This document shows positions 27,979 through 37,312 of a stretch of DNA of 64,000 nucleotides, in pieces. How positions within the stretch are numbered: the stretch's first letter is position 1; each line of letters begins with the position of its first letter. The DNA is from an uncultured Roseobacter sp. (GTDB lineage Bacteria > Pseudomonadota > Alphaproteobacteria > Rhodobacterales > Rhodobacteraceae), in assembly GCF_947488185.1 (NCBI RefSeq), contig NZ_CANKYM010000001.1:62001-126000 (forward strand), written 5' to 3'. Under the pieces are notes generated by a model. It saw nothing but the letters and a program-made list of their open reading frames with translations. It did no database searches and was not told the origin of the DNA. Made by a program: the position numbers and the translations under genes.

Positions 27979-28713
27979 TCAGTCTTTGCGCAATTTGCGA
28001 CGGCGTGCGACCAGGCCAAAGCCACCAAGACCGGCAAGCATCAGCGGCAGCGCCGCGGGCACCGGGACCGCCGTCATACCATCATCGAAGACCAACCGAT
28101 CAACCGCACCCGACCCTTCAAAGAGGATCGAGAAGGAGTCGTTTTGCTGAAGAAACGGTGATTGAGTCGCAAAGGTAAGCTGTGCCGCTTCGCTGTCCGC
28201 AAGACCGGCGATCAAACCCAAGACGAAGTCACCTTCGCTGCTGGTGCTTGAAGAAAAAGTGAAACGCCCGTCATCGATAGCAGAGGCGCCAAGCCAGGAC
28301 AGCGGTCCACCCGACAACAGAGTGAATGTGATGGACCCCGTATTGGCCCTGTCATTGGCAAGATCACCATCCGCGTCGCTATCGCGTTGACGGATCAGAA
28401 CGTTGCCGCTCACGCCATTTGAACTGCTTCCGGCCACACCGCCCGGTACGATGTCTTCATCGTTCCCACAGTCGCTCGTCGCATTCGAACCGACAGGACA
28501 GTTCGTGTCAAAGATGTTCGCACCCTCGGTGCTTCCACCCGACCAAGAGATACCAAATGTTCGACCAGCAAACTCATAAGACGTCCACGCGCCACCATTG
28601 CCAAGGTTCGCTTCGAGGTCTTCAAAGTCCATAACGAGGGATGCGGCATTTGCTGTCTGCGCACCCGTAATTGCAAAAACCGCGACCGCAGCCGCCTTAA
28701 AAAATCCGTTCAT
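27979..28713 (-). CDS. VPLPA-CTERM sorting-signal exported protein
   Basis: The 244-residue protein has a signal peptide (MNGFFKAAAVAVFAITGAQTANA) and a C-terminal sorting tail VPVPAALPLMLAGLGGFGL followed by a basic ARRRK end. That is the VPLPA-CTERM tripartite signal recognised by exosortase systems of Rhodobacteraceae. The middle has an Asp/Gly/Ser-rich beta-sandwich look (NCPVGSNATSDCGNDED, with a possible disulfide). Function is unknown; such proteins are processed and placed in the outer layer or biofilm matrix. No exosortase gene is in the window. The ATG at 28713 follows GAGGAG; an upstream in-frame start is less likely. Confidence 0.8.
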   Translation of the reverse strand: MNGFFKAAAVAVFAITGAQTANAASLVMDFEDLEANLGNGGAWTSYEFAGRTFGISWSGGSTEGANIFDTNCPVGSNATSDCGNDEDIVPGGVAGSSSNGVSGNVLIRQRDSDADGDLANDRANTGSITFTLLSGGPLSWLGASAIDDGRFTFSSSTSSEGDFVLGLIAGLADSEAAQLTFATQSPFLQQNDSFSILFEGSGAVDRLVFDDGMTAVPVPAALPLMLAGLGGFGLVARRRKLRKD

Positions 28714-28889
28714 CCCCAACTCCTCTAGAATCACTCGAAAACCACATCGGCCAAAATTGACCAGTCACCCAGCTTCGGCGAATTTTTGCCACATTTTAAC
28801 AAAGATTAACAGAGTCGAGCGACCTCAAGATGAGAACAATTTGTAGTATTTTTGGAAACAACCCTTTTAAACAACACGTTAGGCGGGAA

Positions 28890-29207
28890 TTAACTCTCCC
28901 TCCCGGATCTCAAGAAGAGGTACAACGGCAGGCCGCAGCTTACGCCGATGCAAAAAGTAGCCGGAATCGCCAGCAGGTCCAACCAGCGGCGGCGACTGAT
29001 GGCCTCCCAAAGCACCCATATCGTCAGGGTCGCAGCTGCGATCGTCAGATCCCACACCAACCCGCTTGATGCCGCATTCGCGTGCCAGGCATTGACCATA
29101 GCCATCAGGTCATAGCCGTTTTCGTTAAACCATTGCAGGAAATAACTCATCGGGTGGATCGTGCCCCAGATCGCCAGCGCAAGCCAGACAAGGCGCAAAG
29201 GGGTCAC
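28890..29207 (-). CDS. DUF2834 membrane protein
   Basis: A 105-residue protein from a GTG start (MTPLRLVWLALAIWG...). It has three hydrophobic segments separated by SYFLQWFNENGYD and RRRWLD, which match the DUF2834 family of small inner-membrane proteins of unknown function. It lies one base after a tiny lipoprotein gene and belongs to the argH transcript. Confidence 0.75.
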   Translation of the reverse strand: MTPLRLVWLALAIWGTIHPMSYFLQWFNENGYDLMAMVNAWHANAASSGLVWDLTIAAATLTIWVLWEAISRRRWLDLLAIPATFCIGVSCGLPLYLFLRSGRES

Positions 29208-29208
29208 C

Positions 29209-29367
29209 CTATTGGTCCTTTACATAGCCGATGATCGCCGTGCCGGAGAGGCGGATGCTTGCGTTGTTGTCTTGGGGTTCCGAGGCCGCAGGTTTCGCCC
29301 CTTGATTATGAGAGCCGGTACAAGCCGCCAAGGCAAAGACACATCCCAGAATTGCAGCCCAGCGCAT
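29209..29367 (-). CDS. Tiny lipoprotein (52 aa) downstream of argH, second of two
   Basis: A 52-residue ORF starting [19 protein letters not shown], with a lipobox LAAC, followed by a polar 33-residue tail. The ATG overlaps the stop of the first tiny lipoprotein by one base (TGATG), and the stop lies one base before the DUF2834 GTG. The tight packing and the well-formed lipoprotein signal support it being a real gene despite its size. The mature peptide is too short for an enzyme. Confidence 0.65.
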   Translation of the reverse strand: MRWAAILGCVFALAACTGSHNQGAKPAASEPQDNNASIRLSGTAIIGYVKDQ

Positions 29368-29540
29368 CACAGCCCTAACCAGACTGAGATCGGGCCTTTA
29401 CCGACGCCAACAGAGGCGCTGGGATAGATGCCGTTTTGATTGATGGTCACACCTCCGTTAACCTGCGGGGTGACCGGCTCGCCATCGGCCCCGCAAGCCG
29501 CAAGCGCCGTACACAGCAACAAAAGCGTCAGGCGGGTCAT
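29367..29540 (-). CDS. Tiny lipoprotein (57 aa) directly after argH
   Basis: A 57-residue ORF starting [20 protein letters not shown] with a clear lipobox LAAC. The mature part is about 40 residues ending [15 protein letters not shown]. Its ATG overlaps the argH stop (ATGA), so it is translationally coupled to argH. Short lipoproteins coupled to argH are seen in other roseobacters; function is unknown. Confidence 0.7.
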   Translation of the reverse strand: MTRLTLLLLCTALAACGADGEPVTPQVNGGVTINQNGIYPSASVGVGKGPISVWLGL

Positions 29541-30949
29541 GCGATCTTCTCCTTCCAGCGGGCGATCTGAATACGCACCTGCTCCGGTGCGGTACCTCCA
29601 TAAGAGGTACGGCTATTGACGGAATTTTCAACCCCGAGCACATCGAAGACCTCGACCGTAATCCCGGCATGTACCGATGCCATATCGTCGAGAGTCAGGT
29701 CCGGCAAATCGCAGCCCTTGCTTTCGGCCATGGCGACAAGGCTGCCGGTGATGTGATGCGCATCGCGGAACGGCAGGCCGAGGACGCGTACCAGCCAATC
29801 GGCCAGATCGGTTGCCGTAGAAAAGCCCGATCCGGCAGCGGCAGCGAGGCTGTCGCGATTGGCGGTCATGTCGGATACCATGCCGGTCATCGCCGCCAGC
29901 GACAGCATCAGGTTGTCGGCAGCGTCAAAGACCTGCTCCTTATCTTCCTGCATGTCCTTGGAATAGGTCAGCGGTAGTCCTTTCATCACCATCATCAGCG
30001 CAGTATTGGCGCCGAAAATACGCCCGACCTTGGCGCGGATCAGCTCGGCGGCATCAGGGTTCTTTTTTTGCGGCATGATGGAGGAGCCGGTGGAAAACCG
30101 GTCACTCAGGGTCACAAAGCGGAATTGCGCCGAGGACCAGATCACCAGTTCTTCGGCAAAGCGGCTCAGGTGAACCGCGCAAATGCTCGCGGCTCCCAGA
30201 AACTCCAAGGCGAAATCCCGGTCACTGACGGCATCCAGCGAGTTTGCCGCAGGGCTATCAAACCCAAGCGCCTCTGCCGTCATGTCACGGTCGATCGGAA
30301 AGGAAGTTCCCGCCAGCGCGGCAGCCCCCAGAGGTGAGGTGTTCATCCGCGCCCGCGCATCCCGCATGCGGCTCAGGTCGCGGCCAAACATCTCGACGTA
30401 GGCCATCATGTGGTGACCCCATGTGACCGGCTGCGCAGTCTGCAAATGGGTGAAACCAGGCATGACCCACTCCGCGCCCGCCTCGGCCTGCGCCAGCAGC
30501 GCCGTGATCAACGCAATCAAACCGCCTTCGGCGGCATCCAACTGGTCACGCACCCAAAGCTTGAAATCGGTTGCCACCTGATCGTTGCGGCTGCGCCCGG
30601 TGTGCAACCGCCCGGCAGGTTCGCCGATGATCTCTTTCAAACGCGCTTCGACATTCATGTGGATGTCTTCAAGTGCTGTGGAAAACTGAAACGTACCGGC
30701 CTCGATTTCTGACAAGACTGTGAGCAGGCCTTCCCGAATGGCCTCAACATCGCTAGCTTCCAAAATGCCGGTTGCCCCGAGCATCGCGGCATGCGCACGT
30801 GAGCCCGCAATGTCCTGTGCTGCCATACGTTTGTCGAAGCCAATGGAGGCGTTGATCGCCTCCATGATCGCATCCGGACCGGCAGCAAAACGACCGCCCC
30901 ACATCTGGTTCGAGGTGTTGGCGGCACTGGAAGCGGGTGTGTCTGTCAT
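29537..30949 (-). CDS. argH: Argininosuccinate lyase
   Basis: The 470-residue enzyme splits argininosuccinate into arginine and fumarate in arginine synthesis. Family marks are [11 protein letters not shown] at the N-terminus, [20 protein letters not shown] with the catalytic-site histidine region [11 protein letters not shown], and the fumarase-superfamily signature [12 protein letters not shown]. The start is the ATG at 30949; a long upstream open extension has no protein character and overlaps the divergent promoter. It heads a run with two tiny lipoproteins and DUF2834. The 24-bp gap to the divergent TlpA gene is very short, so the promoters must overlap the coding starts. Confidence 0.93.
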   Translation of the reverse strand: MTDTPASSAANTSNQMWGGRFAAGPDAIMEAINASIGFDKRMAAQDIAGSRAHAAMLGATGILEASDVEAIREGLLTVLSEIEAGTFQFSTALEDIHMNVEARLKEIIGEPAGRLHTGRSRNDQVATDFKLWVRDQLDAAEGGLIALITALLAQAEAGAEWVMPGFTHLQTAQPVTWGHHMMAYVEMFGRDLSRMRDARARMNTSPLGAAALAGTSFPIDRDMTAEALGFDSPAANSLDAVSDRDFALEFLGAASICAVHLSRFAEELVIWSSAQFRFVTLSDRFSTGSSIMPQKKNPDAAELIRAKVGRIFGANTALMMVMKGLPLTYSKDMQEDKEQVFDAADNLMLSLAAMTGMVSDMTANRDSLAAAAGSGFSTATDLADWLVRVLGLPFRDAHHITGSLVAMAESKGCDLPDLTLDDMASVHAGITVEVFDVLGVENSVNSRTSYGGTAPEQVRIQIARWKEKIA

Positions 30950-30973
30950 CGGTCTGAACCCTTCGGAGGGGAA

Positions 30974-31549
30974 ATGAAAAGAATATTTGCTGCGCTCGTT
31001 TATACGGCCCTTGGCGCAGGCGCAATCTTGGCTCCGGTGATGGCGCAGGCGGATCTGGCCGACGCTGCGCTTTTGCGCGACGGCGATATGAAAAAACTGG
31101 TCTTTCATGAGGTCCCCGAGGCGACATCAGATGCCGCGTATCAGTTGGCTGATGGCGCGGGCGAAGAGACTCTGGAGGCCTACAAGGGCAAGTACATCCT
31201 GCTGAATTTCTGGGCCACATGGTGCGCGCCCTGCCGCAAGGAAATGCCGCAGCTCTCAGAGTTGCAGGCAGAATTTGGTGGCGAGGACTTCGAGGTGGTC
31301 ACTATCGCAACTGGTCGGAATTCCCCCGAAGGCATCAAAAAATTCTTTGCGGAAATCGGTGTCGACAACCTGCCGCGCCATCAAGACCCGCGCCAGTCGC
31401 TGGCCAGCCAGATGGGCATCTTTGGATTGCCAATTACCGTGCTGATTGACCGCGAAGGCCGCGAAGTCGCCCGCCTCCGTGGTGATGCCGACTGGTCCAG
31501 TGACAGCGCCAAGGCGGTGATCGCAGCGGTGCTTGCTGCAGACAGCTAG
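30974..31549 (+). CDS. TlpA/ResA-like periplasmic thiol-disulfide oxidoreductase
   Basis: The 191-residue protein has a signal or anchor sequence ([20 protein letters not shown]) and a thioredoxin fold with the redox motif WCAPC (C84, C87), preceded by [10 protein letters not shown] and followed by the cis-proline loop GLPITVLID. Family members reduce cytochrome c apoproteins or other periplasmic disulfides; the partner is unknown here. Transcribed divergently from argH, the same arrangement as in other roseobacters. Confidence 0.85.
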   Translation: MKRIFAALVYTALGAGAILAPVMAQADLADAALLRDGDMKKLVFHEVPEATSDAAYQLADGAGEETLEAYKGKYILLNFWATWCAPCRKEMPQLSELQAEFGGEDFEVVTIATGRNSPEGIKKFFAEIGVDNLPRHQDPRQSLASQMGIFGLPITVLIDREGREVARLRGDADWSSDSAKAVIAAVLAADS

Positions 31550-31555
31550 GCCTTT

Positions 31556-32623
31556 TCAGGCGGCGTGCTGCAGTATTGCCGCTTCTGATGTGGTGAGGTT
31601 GCGTCGCACGTATCCGCCGTAGGTATGCGGATCAAAGGCCAAATCGGGATGACAGGCCAGCAGCCGCGCCTTGTCCGAGCTTTCCAGGGTATGAAACGCG
31701 GCATTAGCCGGATGGAAGCTTTCCGTCGCTACGCCATTGGCCCAAACCACATTGTGGGAGGGCAGCAGCAGATGGATATAGGTCACATCGCGCACATGCA
31801 GGTCAGTTGAGATGAGCTGCCCGTCGATCAGGTCCTTGGCTGCAACCAGGACTTCAGGCGTGTTGAACAGATCATCTGCAACGGCACCCGTGATCAACAT
31901 CCGATGCTCCGGCGATACCAACAGTTCCTGATCGGGCCGCTCTACACCCAATGCGCCCGTGCGTATGCGTACAGGGCGCAGTCGCGGCATTGCGAACAAC
32001 CGCGCGCCGGTCATGCGTCGACTGCCGATCCACTCTATGGGCTGCGGGCCGTTGTCCTTTGTCAGAATGTGATCACCGACCCGCAAATCTTCCACCAATT
32101 GCGGACCAGCGGGCGTGGTGATGCGCGTACCTTCGGTGAAACAGATGACACCCCCGCTATCGGCTTCACGCCCGAAAGCCGGTTTCACCCCAAGCGTGTG
32201 GTGCACAATCCACAAATCCGTACCCCGTGGCGGGAGTTCATCCAGAAACATCAGCAAGGGCTGCGCGCCCCGTCCGATGTTGATCACCGTCACGGTGTAA
32301 CTCTGTGCGCCGTCGGTGACGACAAAACTGCTATCGGCAAGCTTGCTGGTATCGGTATCCCGCGTGGGATCATCCACCGGGTTCGCCTCCAGAGCGGCGC
32401 CAACCAGCCTATGCACCATCTTGGCTGCGCGCCTGCGCAATGTTTGAGATCCGTCTGCCCGGTCCAGCCGTAGTACGCTGGATGGACCGTCCACCTGCAC
32501 CGCATCCCCCCGCCACGCCCAGGCTGCACCTACACTCAAGGATTGTACCGGTGCTGCCTCTAGACCATCGACTTCTGTTTGCGACCAGGAGATGACGAAC
32601 GTGCCTCGAAAGCCCGTTTTCAT
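31556..32623 (-). CDS. Hint-domain protein
   Basis: The 355-residue protein has a C-terminal Hint (hedgehog/intein) domain beginning with C161 in CFTEGTRITTPAGPQLVEDL, followed by GDHILTKDNGPQPIEWIG and SPEHRMLI with a B-block histidine. The first 160 residues are a small unassigned domain. In Rhodobacteraceae such Hint-only modules are typical of cell-surface or type I secreted proteins; no catalytic splice of a downstream extein is expected because no extein follows. The start is the ATG at 32623; earlier in-frame codons look non-coding. It converges on the TlpA gene with a 6-bp gap. Confidence 0.8.
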   Translation of the reverse strand: MKTGFRGTFVISWSQTEVDGLEAAPVQSLSVGAAWAWRGDAVQVDGPSSVLRLDRADGSQTLRRRAAKMVHRLVGAALEANPVDDPTRDTDTSKLADSSFVVTDGAQSYTVTVINIGRGAQPLLMFLDELPPRGTDLWIVHHTLGVKPAFGREADSGGVICFTEGTRITTPAGPQLVEDLRVGDHILTKDNGPQPIEWIGSRRMTGARLFAMPRLRPVRIRTGALGVERPDQELLVSPEHRMLITGAVADDLFNTPEVLVAAKDLIDGQLISTDLHVRDVTYIHLLLPSHNVVWANGVATESFHPANAAFHTLESSDKARLLACHPDLAFDPHTYGGYVRRNLTTSEAAILQHAA

Positions 32624-33322
32624 TTGCCTGTCTGCCTGCCTTTTTATTCTTGCGAATTTGGTACCAAGCAGACGACGGCCTGTGAACAATAATTTTTACG
32701 AGATTCCAGAGTGTTGCAATTCGATCTCCATTGAAAACATCCACAGGTAGTTCAATTACACATACCGCTCTCAATGCGGGAATTCTCCACCTCAACGCCT
32801 CTCATTTCAGCATTTTGTGGCAAGCACGGACAGGTCCCGCGCAACCAGCCCATTCATTTCAGTGTCCGCGCCCATTGGATCGGACGACCACGCATACCGT
32901 TCTCACCTACGAGCAATTCATGCGGGCGCTTTCATTCAAGGCGCCGGAATAGAGCAGGAGAAAACGGATGAAGCGAAGGGCAGTTGCAATTCCAATAGTT
33001 AAAATCACCGCGTGGGGGAGCGTTTTCTTCCACCACATCGTGCATGTACTTGAGATGCCTTTTCACAGACGACAGCGATCTGCTGCGGCATGCAATGGGG
33101 TGGGATCGCCCAGCCGCGCTATTCCACTGCGCGGTGATCTAATGCCCCTCTCTCTGGCCGACAAATAGGCGCATATCGATGTGTGTCGATGGCGGTTGAA
33201 AAGTTAATGCGCATTGGAAACCCAGCCTCGCCAGCCCTCTCCCCTGTGAGGCGGCGCAGCCAATCACAGTCACGATTTGCTGGCGCAACTATGCGTAAAA
33301 GCAAAAGGTCAGGTTCAGAAAA
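32624..33322. other. Non-coding gap, nothing recognised
   Basis: About 700 bp upstream of both the Hint gene and the beta-lactamase-like gene, with no convincing gene. Short open frames are present on both strands but their translations have no recognisable protein character. The sequence is AT-richer than the flanks in its first part (32640-32770) and probably holds the Hint gene promoter. Confidence 0.5.
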
Positions 33323-34126
33323 ATGGTAGTGTGTACAACGCTGACATCCGCATCACGGGCATCCGACAAGACAACGGATTTGTGTGACGCCCTATGGGAC
33401 TTTGGAGTTAACATACGGGCATCCACGATCTTGGTCCGTCGCATTGAAGATGAGCACCTATGGATCAGTAATCCGGAGCGCGCCAGGCAGGCATTTGTTC
33501 CGGCGGCAACATCGGATATCCCGCATACTCTTGTTGCCTTGGAAACAGGGATAGCCGCACCTGATACCGCTGTTTCATGGGATGGCGTGACAGGGTTTGT
33601 CGACGCCTGGAACAGAGATCAGACCCTGAAAGCAGCATTCAAGAGTTCTTCGGTCCGGGTGTATCAGGACATCGTGAGATCAGTTGGTCATGCAGAAATG
33701 ACATGGTGGTTGAGAAAACTGAGCTACGGGAACCAGCTGACCGGAACCCCCTCGGACCTAACGACCTACTGGTTGCGTGGTCCGCTGGAAGTCTCAGCCC
33801 TTGAGCAGATCGCATTCCTGTCACGGCTTGTTTCGGGCGACCTCCCTTTGTCCCCGCGCACGTTGGCACATGCCAAGGAGGTGATGCTCGCAGAGAGCAG
33901 ACCTGGCTGCAAAGTCTTTGCCAAAACGGGGTGGGGTCTGCGCGGCAGGGTTCCTGATATCGGTTGGTACGTCGGCTGGATTGAACGCGAAAGGCCCAAA
34001 ACTGAAACCTACGTCTTCGCCTTCAACCTGGACATGATCAGTCAGACGGATTGGCGCAAGCGGGAAGAGACTGTGCAACACGTCCTGACAAAGATTGGGG
34101 CACTTCCAAAAAAGTCGTGGCGCTAG
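33323..34126 (+). CDS. Class D beta-lactamase homologue lacking the catalytic Ser-x-x-Lys
   Basis: The 267-residue protein aligns with OXA-type class D enzymes over nearly its whole length. The SxV motif is SSV (109-111), YGN is at 135-137, the W150-L-R-G-P-L segment follows, and KTG is at 201-203 with GWYVGWIER after it. At the active-site motif, however, the usual PASTFKIP reads PAATSDIP: residues 62-65 are ATSD, so both the nucleophilic serine and the carbamylated lysine are missing without any gap in the alignment. There is no clear signal peptide (MVVCTTLTSASRASD), unlike normal periplasmic OXA proteins. It is likely a non-hydrolytic penicillin-recognising protein, or a decaying gene. 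A MipA/OmpV gene follows after 61 bp. Confidence 0.75.
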   Translation: MVVCTTLTSASRASDKTTDLCDALWDFGVNIRASTILVRRIEDEHLWISNPERARQAFVPAATSDIPHTLVALETGIAAPDTAVSWDGVTGFVDAWNRDQTLKAAFKSSSVRVYQDIVRSVGHAEMTWWLRKLSYGNQLTGTPSDLTTYWLRGPLEVSALEQIAFLSRLVSGDLPLSPRTLAHAKEVMLAESRPGCKVFAKTGWGLRGRVPDIGWYVGWIERERPKTETYVFAFNLDMISQTDWRKREETVQHVLTKIGALPKKSWR

Positions 34127-34187
34127 CCAGTCAGCGGCACATCAGACATCCAACAAAAATCATCAAACACATCATTGGAACACCACT

Positions 34188-34925
34188 ATGAAAAACAGCA
34201 ATATGCTGATTGCACAAGTATGTGCCGTCTTTGGTTTCACTTCGGCAGCCATGGCGGAAGGCAATTGGACCATCGGTTTTGGCCTCGGCACGGAAACGGA
34301 ATTGTATCAAGACGATGACACCAGTCTCAGCGGGTTTCCCTTTATCGCCTATGATACGGAGACGTTTCACATCGGATTTGACGGCCTGGCCTACAAGGTG
34401 GTCAATACCAGCAGATTTGGCTTCAATCTGAACCTTAGCCCGCGGGGAGGACCGGATTTTCCAGATACAGCTCTCTTTCAAGGGCTGGATCGCGATACGG
34501 CAATCGAAATCGGGTTTTCGGCCCGCCAAACCTTTGCAAATGATGTATACGTGCAGGCAGCGTTTCTGCACGATGTGTCATCAGCCCATGAGGGCTACGA
34601 AGCGCAAGCGCACCTCGGCACAAGCTTCTCTTCAGGATCGGTCAATTTCGATGCGTCCGTGGGCGTGAGATACCGCAACGACGACATGAATGCCTACCTC
34701 GTCGGCGTGTCCGGCGCCGAAGCCAACGGGTCACGCAGTGCCTACACGCCTGGATCGACGCTGAGCCCCCTCGCCCAGTTTTCGGCAACCGTTCCGGTCT
34801 CGGATCGGGCGGCAGTCGTCGGCTCGCTGTCATATGAAAGATTTGGCGGTTCGTATGACAACAGCCCGTTGACGAAGAAGGGCAGCCAGGCGTCGGCCGG
34901 CGTCGCGATCATCTATAAGTTCTGA
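34188..34925 (+). CDS. MipA/OmpV-family outer-membrane protein
   Basis: The 245-residue protein has a signal peptide (MKNSNMLIAQVCAVFGFTSAAMAEG) and a mature part of alternating beta-strands ending in the aromatic terminal IIYKF expected for outer-membrane barrels. The segments GGNW-like GNWTIGFGLGTE, LSGFPFIAYDTE and VGSLSYERFGGSYDNSPLT are in the style of MipA/OmpV proteins, some of which scaffold murein hydrolases and penicillin-binding proteins. The start is the ATG at 34188; an open extension upstream has no signal character. Its partnership with the neighbouring beta-lactamase-like gene is inferred only from position. Confidence 0.75.
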   Translation: MKNSNMLIAQVCAVFGFTSAAMAEGNWTIGFGLGTETELYQDDDTSLSGFPFIAYDTETFHIGFDGLAYKVVNTSRFGFNLNLSPRGGPDFPDTALFQGLDRDTAIEIGFSARQTFANDVYVQAAFLHDVSSAHEGYEAQAHLGTSFSSGSVNFDASVGVRYRNDDMNAYLVGVSGAEANGSRSAYTPGSTLSPLAQFSATVPVSDRAAVVGSLSYERFGGSYDNSPLTKKGSQASAGVAIIYKF

Positions 34926-35128
34926 CGTCAATGGCGCGGGGCGGCATGGCTTGCACGGCTGCCTCGTGCTGTTTCATACTCCTTGGAGCGGTAAAGGACC
35001 CTCCCACTTGCCCTTTTTGCGTGAGCGGAGCCCGGTTTGCGAAGGCCCGCATCATGCTCAATCAAGTCTTTCGCCATGGAGTTTCGGCCGGTTGGCTGTA
35101 CTCACCGCGCACAACCGGCCGACATTGA

Positions 35129-35800
35129 TCAAGACGTCATAGGAGCGCCAGCCTGTTCACAATACGCACCCGACCGAACAGCGCCGTACGCGATCAGCGA
35201 ATAGCCAAGCAGTTCAAGACCTTCCTGCACAACCGTTTTGAAGGAGGTGTCGTATCCCTCGCCCATAACCGGTTGCCACAGTGAGCCTGTTCCAAAAAGG
35301 CGACTGAACACCAACAACACCAAGAGACCGATGAAGATGAAAGTCGTTTCGCGAGTTTCGAAGTGATGCATAAACGGCTCCTTAATGCTGTCTCTCCAGA
35401 AATAGGCTGAAAAGCCGCCAAGCAGTGCAACGACCGCTGCAGGAATAATCCAGAAGCCATGCTGAACATGATCGAGCATCCCATCGTTCTCTCTAATGAA
35501 CATGCAGGCGAACAGTGTCGCACCGATAACCAGATACCCGCGTGATCTGGTCTCCCGCCGAGCGCGCATCGCGAAAACAAGCGCTGAAAAGATGACAAGC
35601 GCGCCTTGAAAAAACTCTGTCATGGAGTTCTCACGCAGGGTGTTTCCCAGTAGCCTCACGTCGATCTGGATAACGAGGACAACTGCGACGACCAGCGCCA
35701 CCGGCGCAAGGAACTCCGTTAGCAGGAAAAAGGGCGACCGCGTTTCGATGCTTTCACTAGCGTTGAACGTGGTGGGGACCGACGTGTTGATTGTATTCAC
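35129..35800 (-). CDS. Membrane protein of unknown function, divergent from the AraC gene
   Basis: About 223 residues from a GTG at 35800 that has GGAG nine bases upstream; the open frame continues to 35935 but that part has no clear ribosome site. Six or so hydrophobic spans are visible, e.g. FLAPVALVVAVVLVIQID, GALVIFSALVFAM, YLVIGATLFACMFI and TTFIFIGLLVLLVFSRLFG. Family not recognised. It is transcribed away from the membrane-anchored AraC regulator and may be its target. Confidence 0.55.
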   Translation of the reverse strand: MNTINTSVPTTFNASESIETRSPFFLLTEFLAPVALVVAVVLVIQIDVRLLGNTLRENSMTEFFQGALVIFSALVFAMRARRETRSRGYLVIGATLFACMFIRENDGMLDHVQHGFWIIPAAVVALLGGFSAYFWRDSIKEPFMHHFETRETTFIFIGLLVLLVFSRLFGTGSLWQPVMGEGYDTSFKTVVQEGLELLGYSLIAYGAVRSGAYCEQAGAPMTS

Positions 35801-36094
35801 TTCTACTGCTCCGGTTCTTATGATTTGCTTGAGTTCGGACACCCGAACCGGAGAAAGCATTCGCACCCATAGGGAATGCAGTCGTCCGCCCGTGTCGGTA
35901 AAAACAATTCGCGAACGCCCCACAGACGGCAGCAATTCTGACGGAAAACACCGACAAGAGGAGCGCTGTAATCCTGCCTTGCAGCCACTCTGACCGACGC
36001 CAGCCTGGTTCTTGCCTGTACGCGAAAACCATTTACAGGGTGAGCAGCGCCCGTACGACCGATATGAAGCTTTTACCTGTCAGAGGTCCAACGC

Positions 36095-37312
36095 ATGTCC
36101 AGTGAAGAGTTACTCTATTTCGGCTTTTGCAGCTTCCTGCTGGGAGTGTCGCTCTTTTGCGCGAACGTTCTGCTGTTAAAAAAACAGCACCGACAGATCT
36201 ATTGGCCGCTTGGCTTGTTCTTTGTCGCCGAAGCTGCATCCTCCGCTCCAACAATTCTGAATACGATTGGGACAGGGCATGGCTTCGATGGTCTGATCAA
36301 ATTCCTGCTTCCGCTCAACTTGCCGTTTTCGATGATGTTGGCCCCCTTGTTCTGGCTCTATGTGCGTGGGCTCACAACCGAAGGCAGCTTTTCCGATCTC
36401 AGGTACAAGGTTTTGCATGCCATACCCGCCATCTACGGTGCATGCGTCGCAGTCTTGTTCCTGATCCTGCCAAACAGCATCTACGAAGCATTGGAGGCCG
36501 AGGAGACGACGGATCACGCCCTGGTCTCGGTGATCATCTTTGCGATATGGGCGCTTACGATCCTCTTTTATTGCCAGGTTGGCTTTTATCTTGTCCTGAT
36601 TATCCGGTTGCTCACCTCTTACAACACACGTCTGAAAGACCTGTTTTCCAGCACAGAGCACAGGGAACTCTATTGGGTCTGGTGGATTAGCATCGTTTGT
36701 GCCTGCTTTCTGATTTTCAATGTAGCAAACGTCATCGTGCAACTGTTCGGCGTACATCTCTTGCCGACCAGTGTTCTGGAGCAACCGCTTGTCGACGTGT
36801 TGGTCAATACTGCTGTTATCTGGGTTCTGGCACTTTGGGGGTTCCGACAGAAACCCGGTCTGGTCCGCGAAACCACATCCGATACACGCGATGAAAAACC
36901 ATCGGTCGTGCTTGGGCAAAAATACGAACGATCCGCCCTTTCCGACGAACAGGCGCAGCGACTGGCCCGCAAGATCAGAGCGGCAATGCAGAATAGCCTG
37001 TTGTACCGCGACCCCAATCTGTCTCTTTGGGACCTGTCCAAGCACATCGGGGTTACGTCGAACTATCTGTCGCAGACATTGAACGAAACCATCGGCAGCA
37101 ATTTCTTTGACTATGTGAACCGTTGGCGCATCGAAGACGCCGTCGAGCGAATAGAGAATTCCGAAGAAACCGTTCTGGCCATAGCCTATGATGTCGGCTT
37201 CAACTCGAAATCGTCTTTCTACAAGGCATTCAAGAAACATGTGGGTATGACACCGTCAGCCCTGAGACGTTCGCGTACCAGCAACGAAAATGTCGTAGTA
37301 AAGATCACGTAG
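36095..37312 (+). CDS. AraC-family regulator with N-terminal membrane domain
   Basis: The 405-residue protein has about seven hydrophobic segments in residues 5-250 (FGFCSFLLGVSLFCANVLLL at the start, FSMMLAPLFWLYVRGL, VSVIIFAIWALTILFYC and others), then a linker and a C-terminal AraC/XylS DNA-binding domain of about 100 residues: LWDLSKHIGVTSNYLSQTLNE is the first helix-turn-helix and LAIAYDVGFNSKSSFYKAFKK the second. Such membrane-tethered AraC proteins are thought to sense a signal in the membrane. The gene faces away from the membrane protein at 35129, with a shared 294-bp upstream region. Confidence 0.8.
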   Translation: MSSEELLYFGFCSFLLGVSLFCANVLLLKKQHRQIYWPLGLFFVAEAASSAPTILNTIGTGHGFDGLIKFLLPLNLPFSMMLAPLFWLYVRGLTTEGSFSDLRYKVLHAIPAIYGACVAVLFLILPNSIYEALEAEETTDHALVSVIIFAIWALTILFYCQVGFYLVLIIRLLTSYNTRLKDLFSSTEHRELYWVWWISIVCACFLIFNVANVIVQLFGVHLLPTSVLEQPLVDVLVNTAVIWVLALWGFRQKPGLVRETTSDTRDEKPSVVLGQKYERSALSDEQAQRLARKIRAAMQNSLLYRDPNLSLWDLSKHIGVTSNYLSQTLNETIGSNFFDYVNRWRIEDAVERIENSEETVLAIAYDVGFNSKSSFYKAFKKHVGMTPSALRRSRTSNENVVVKIT

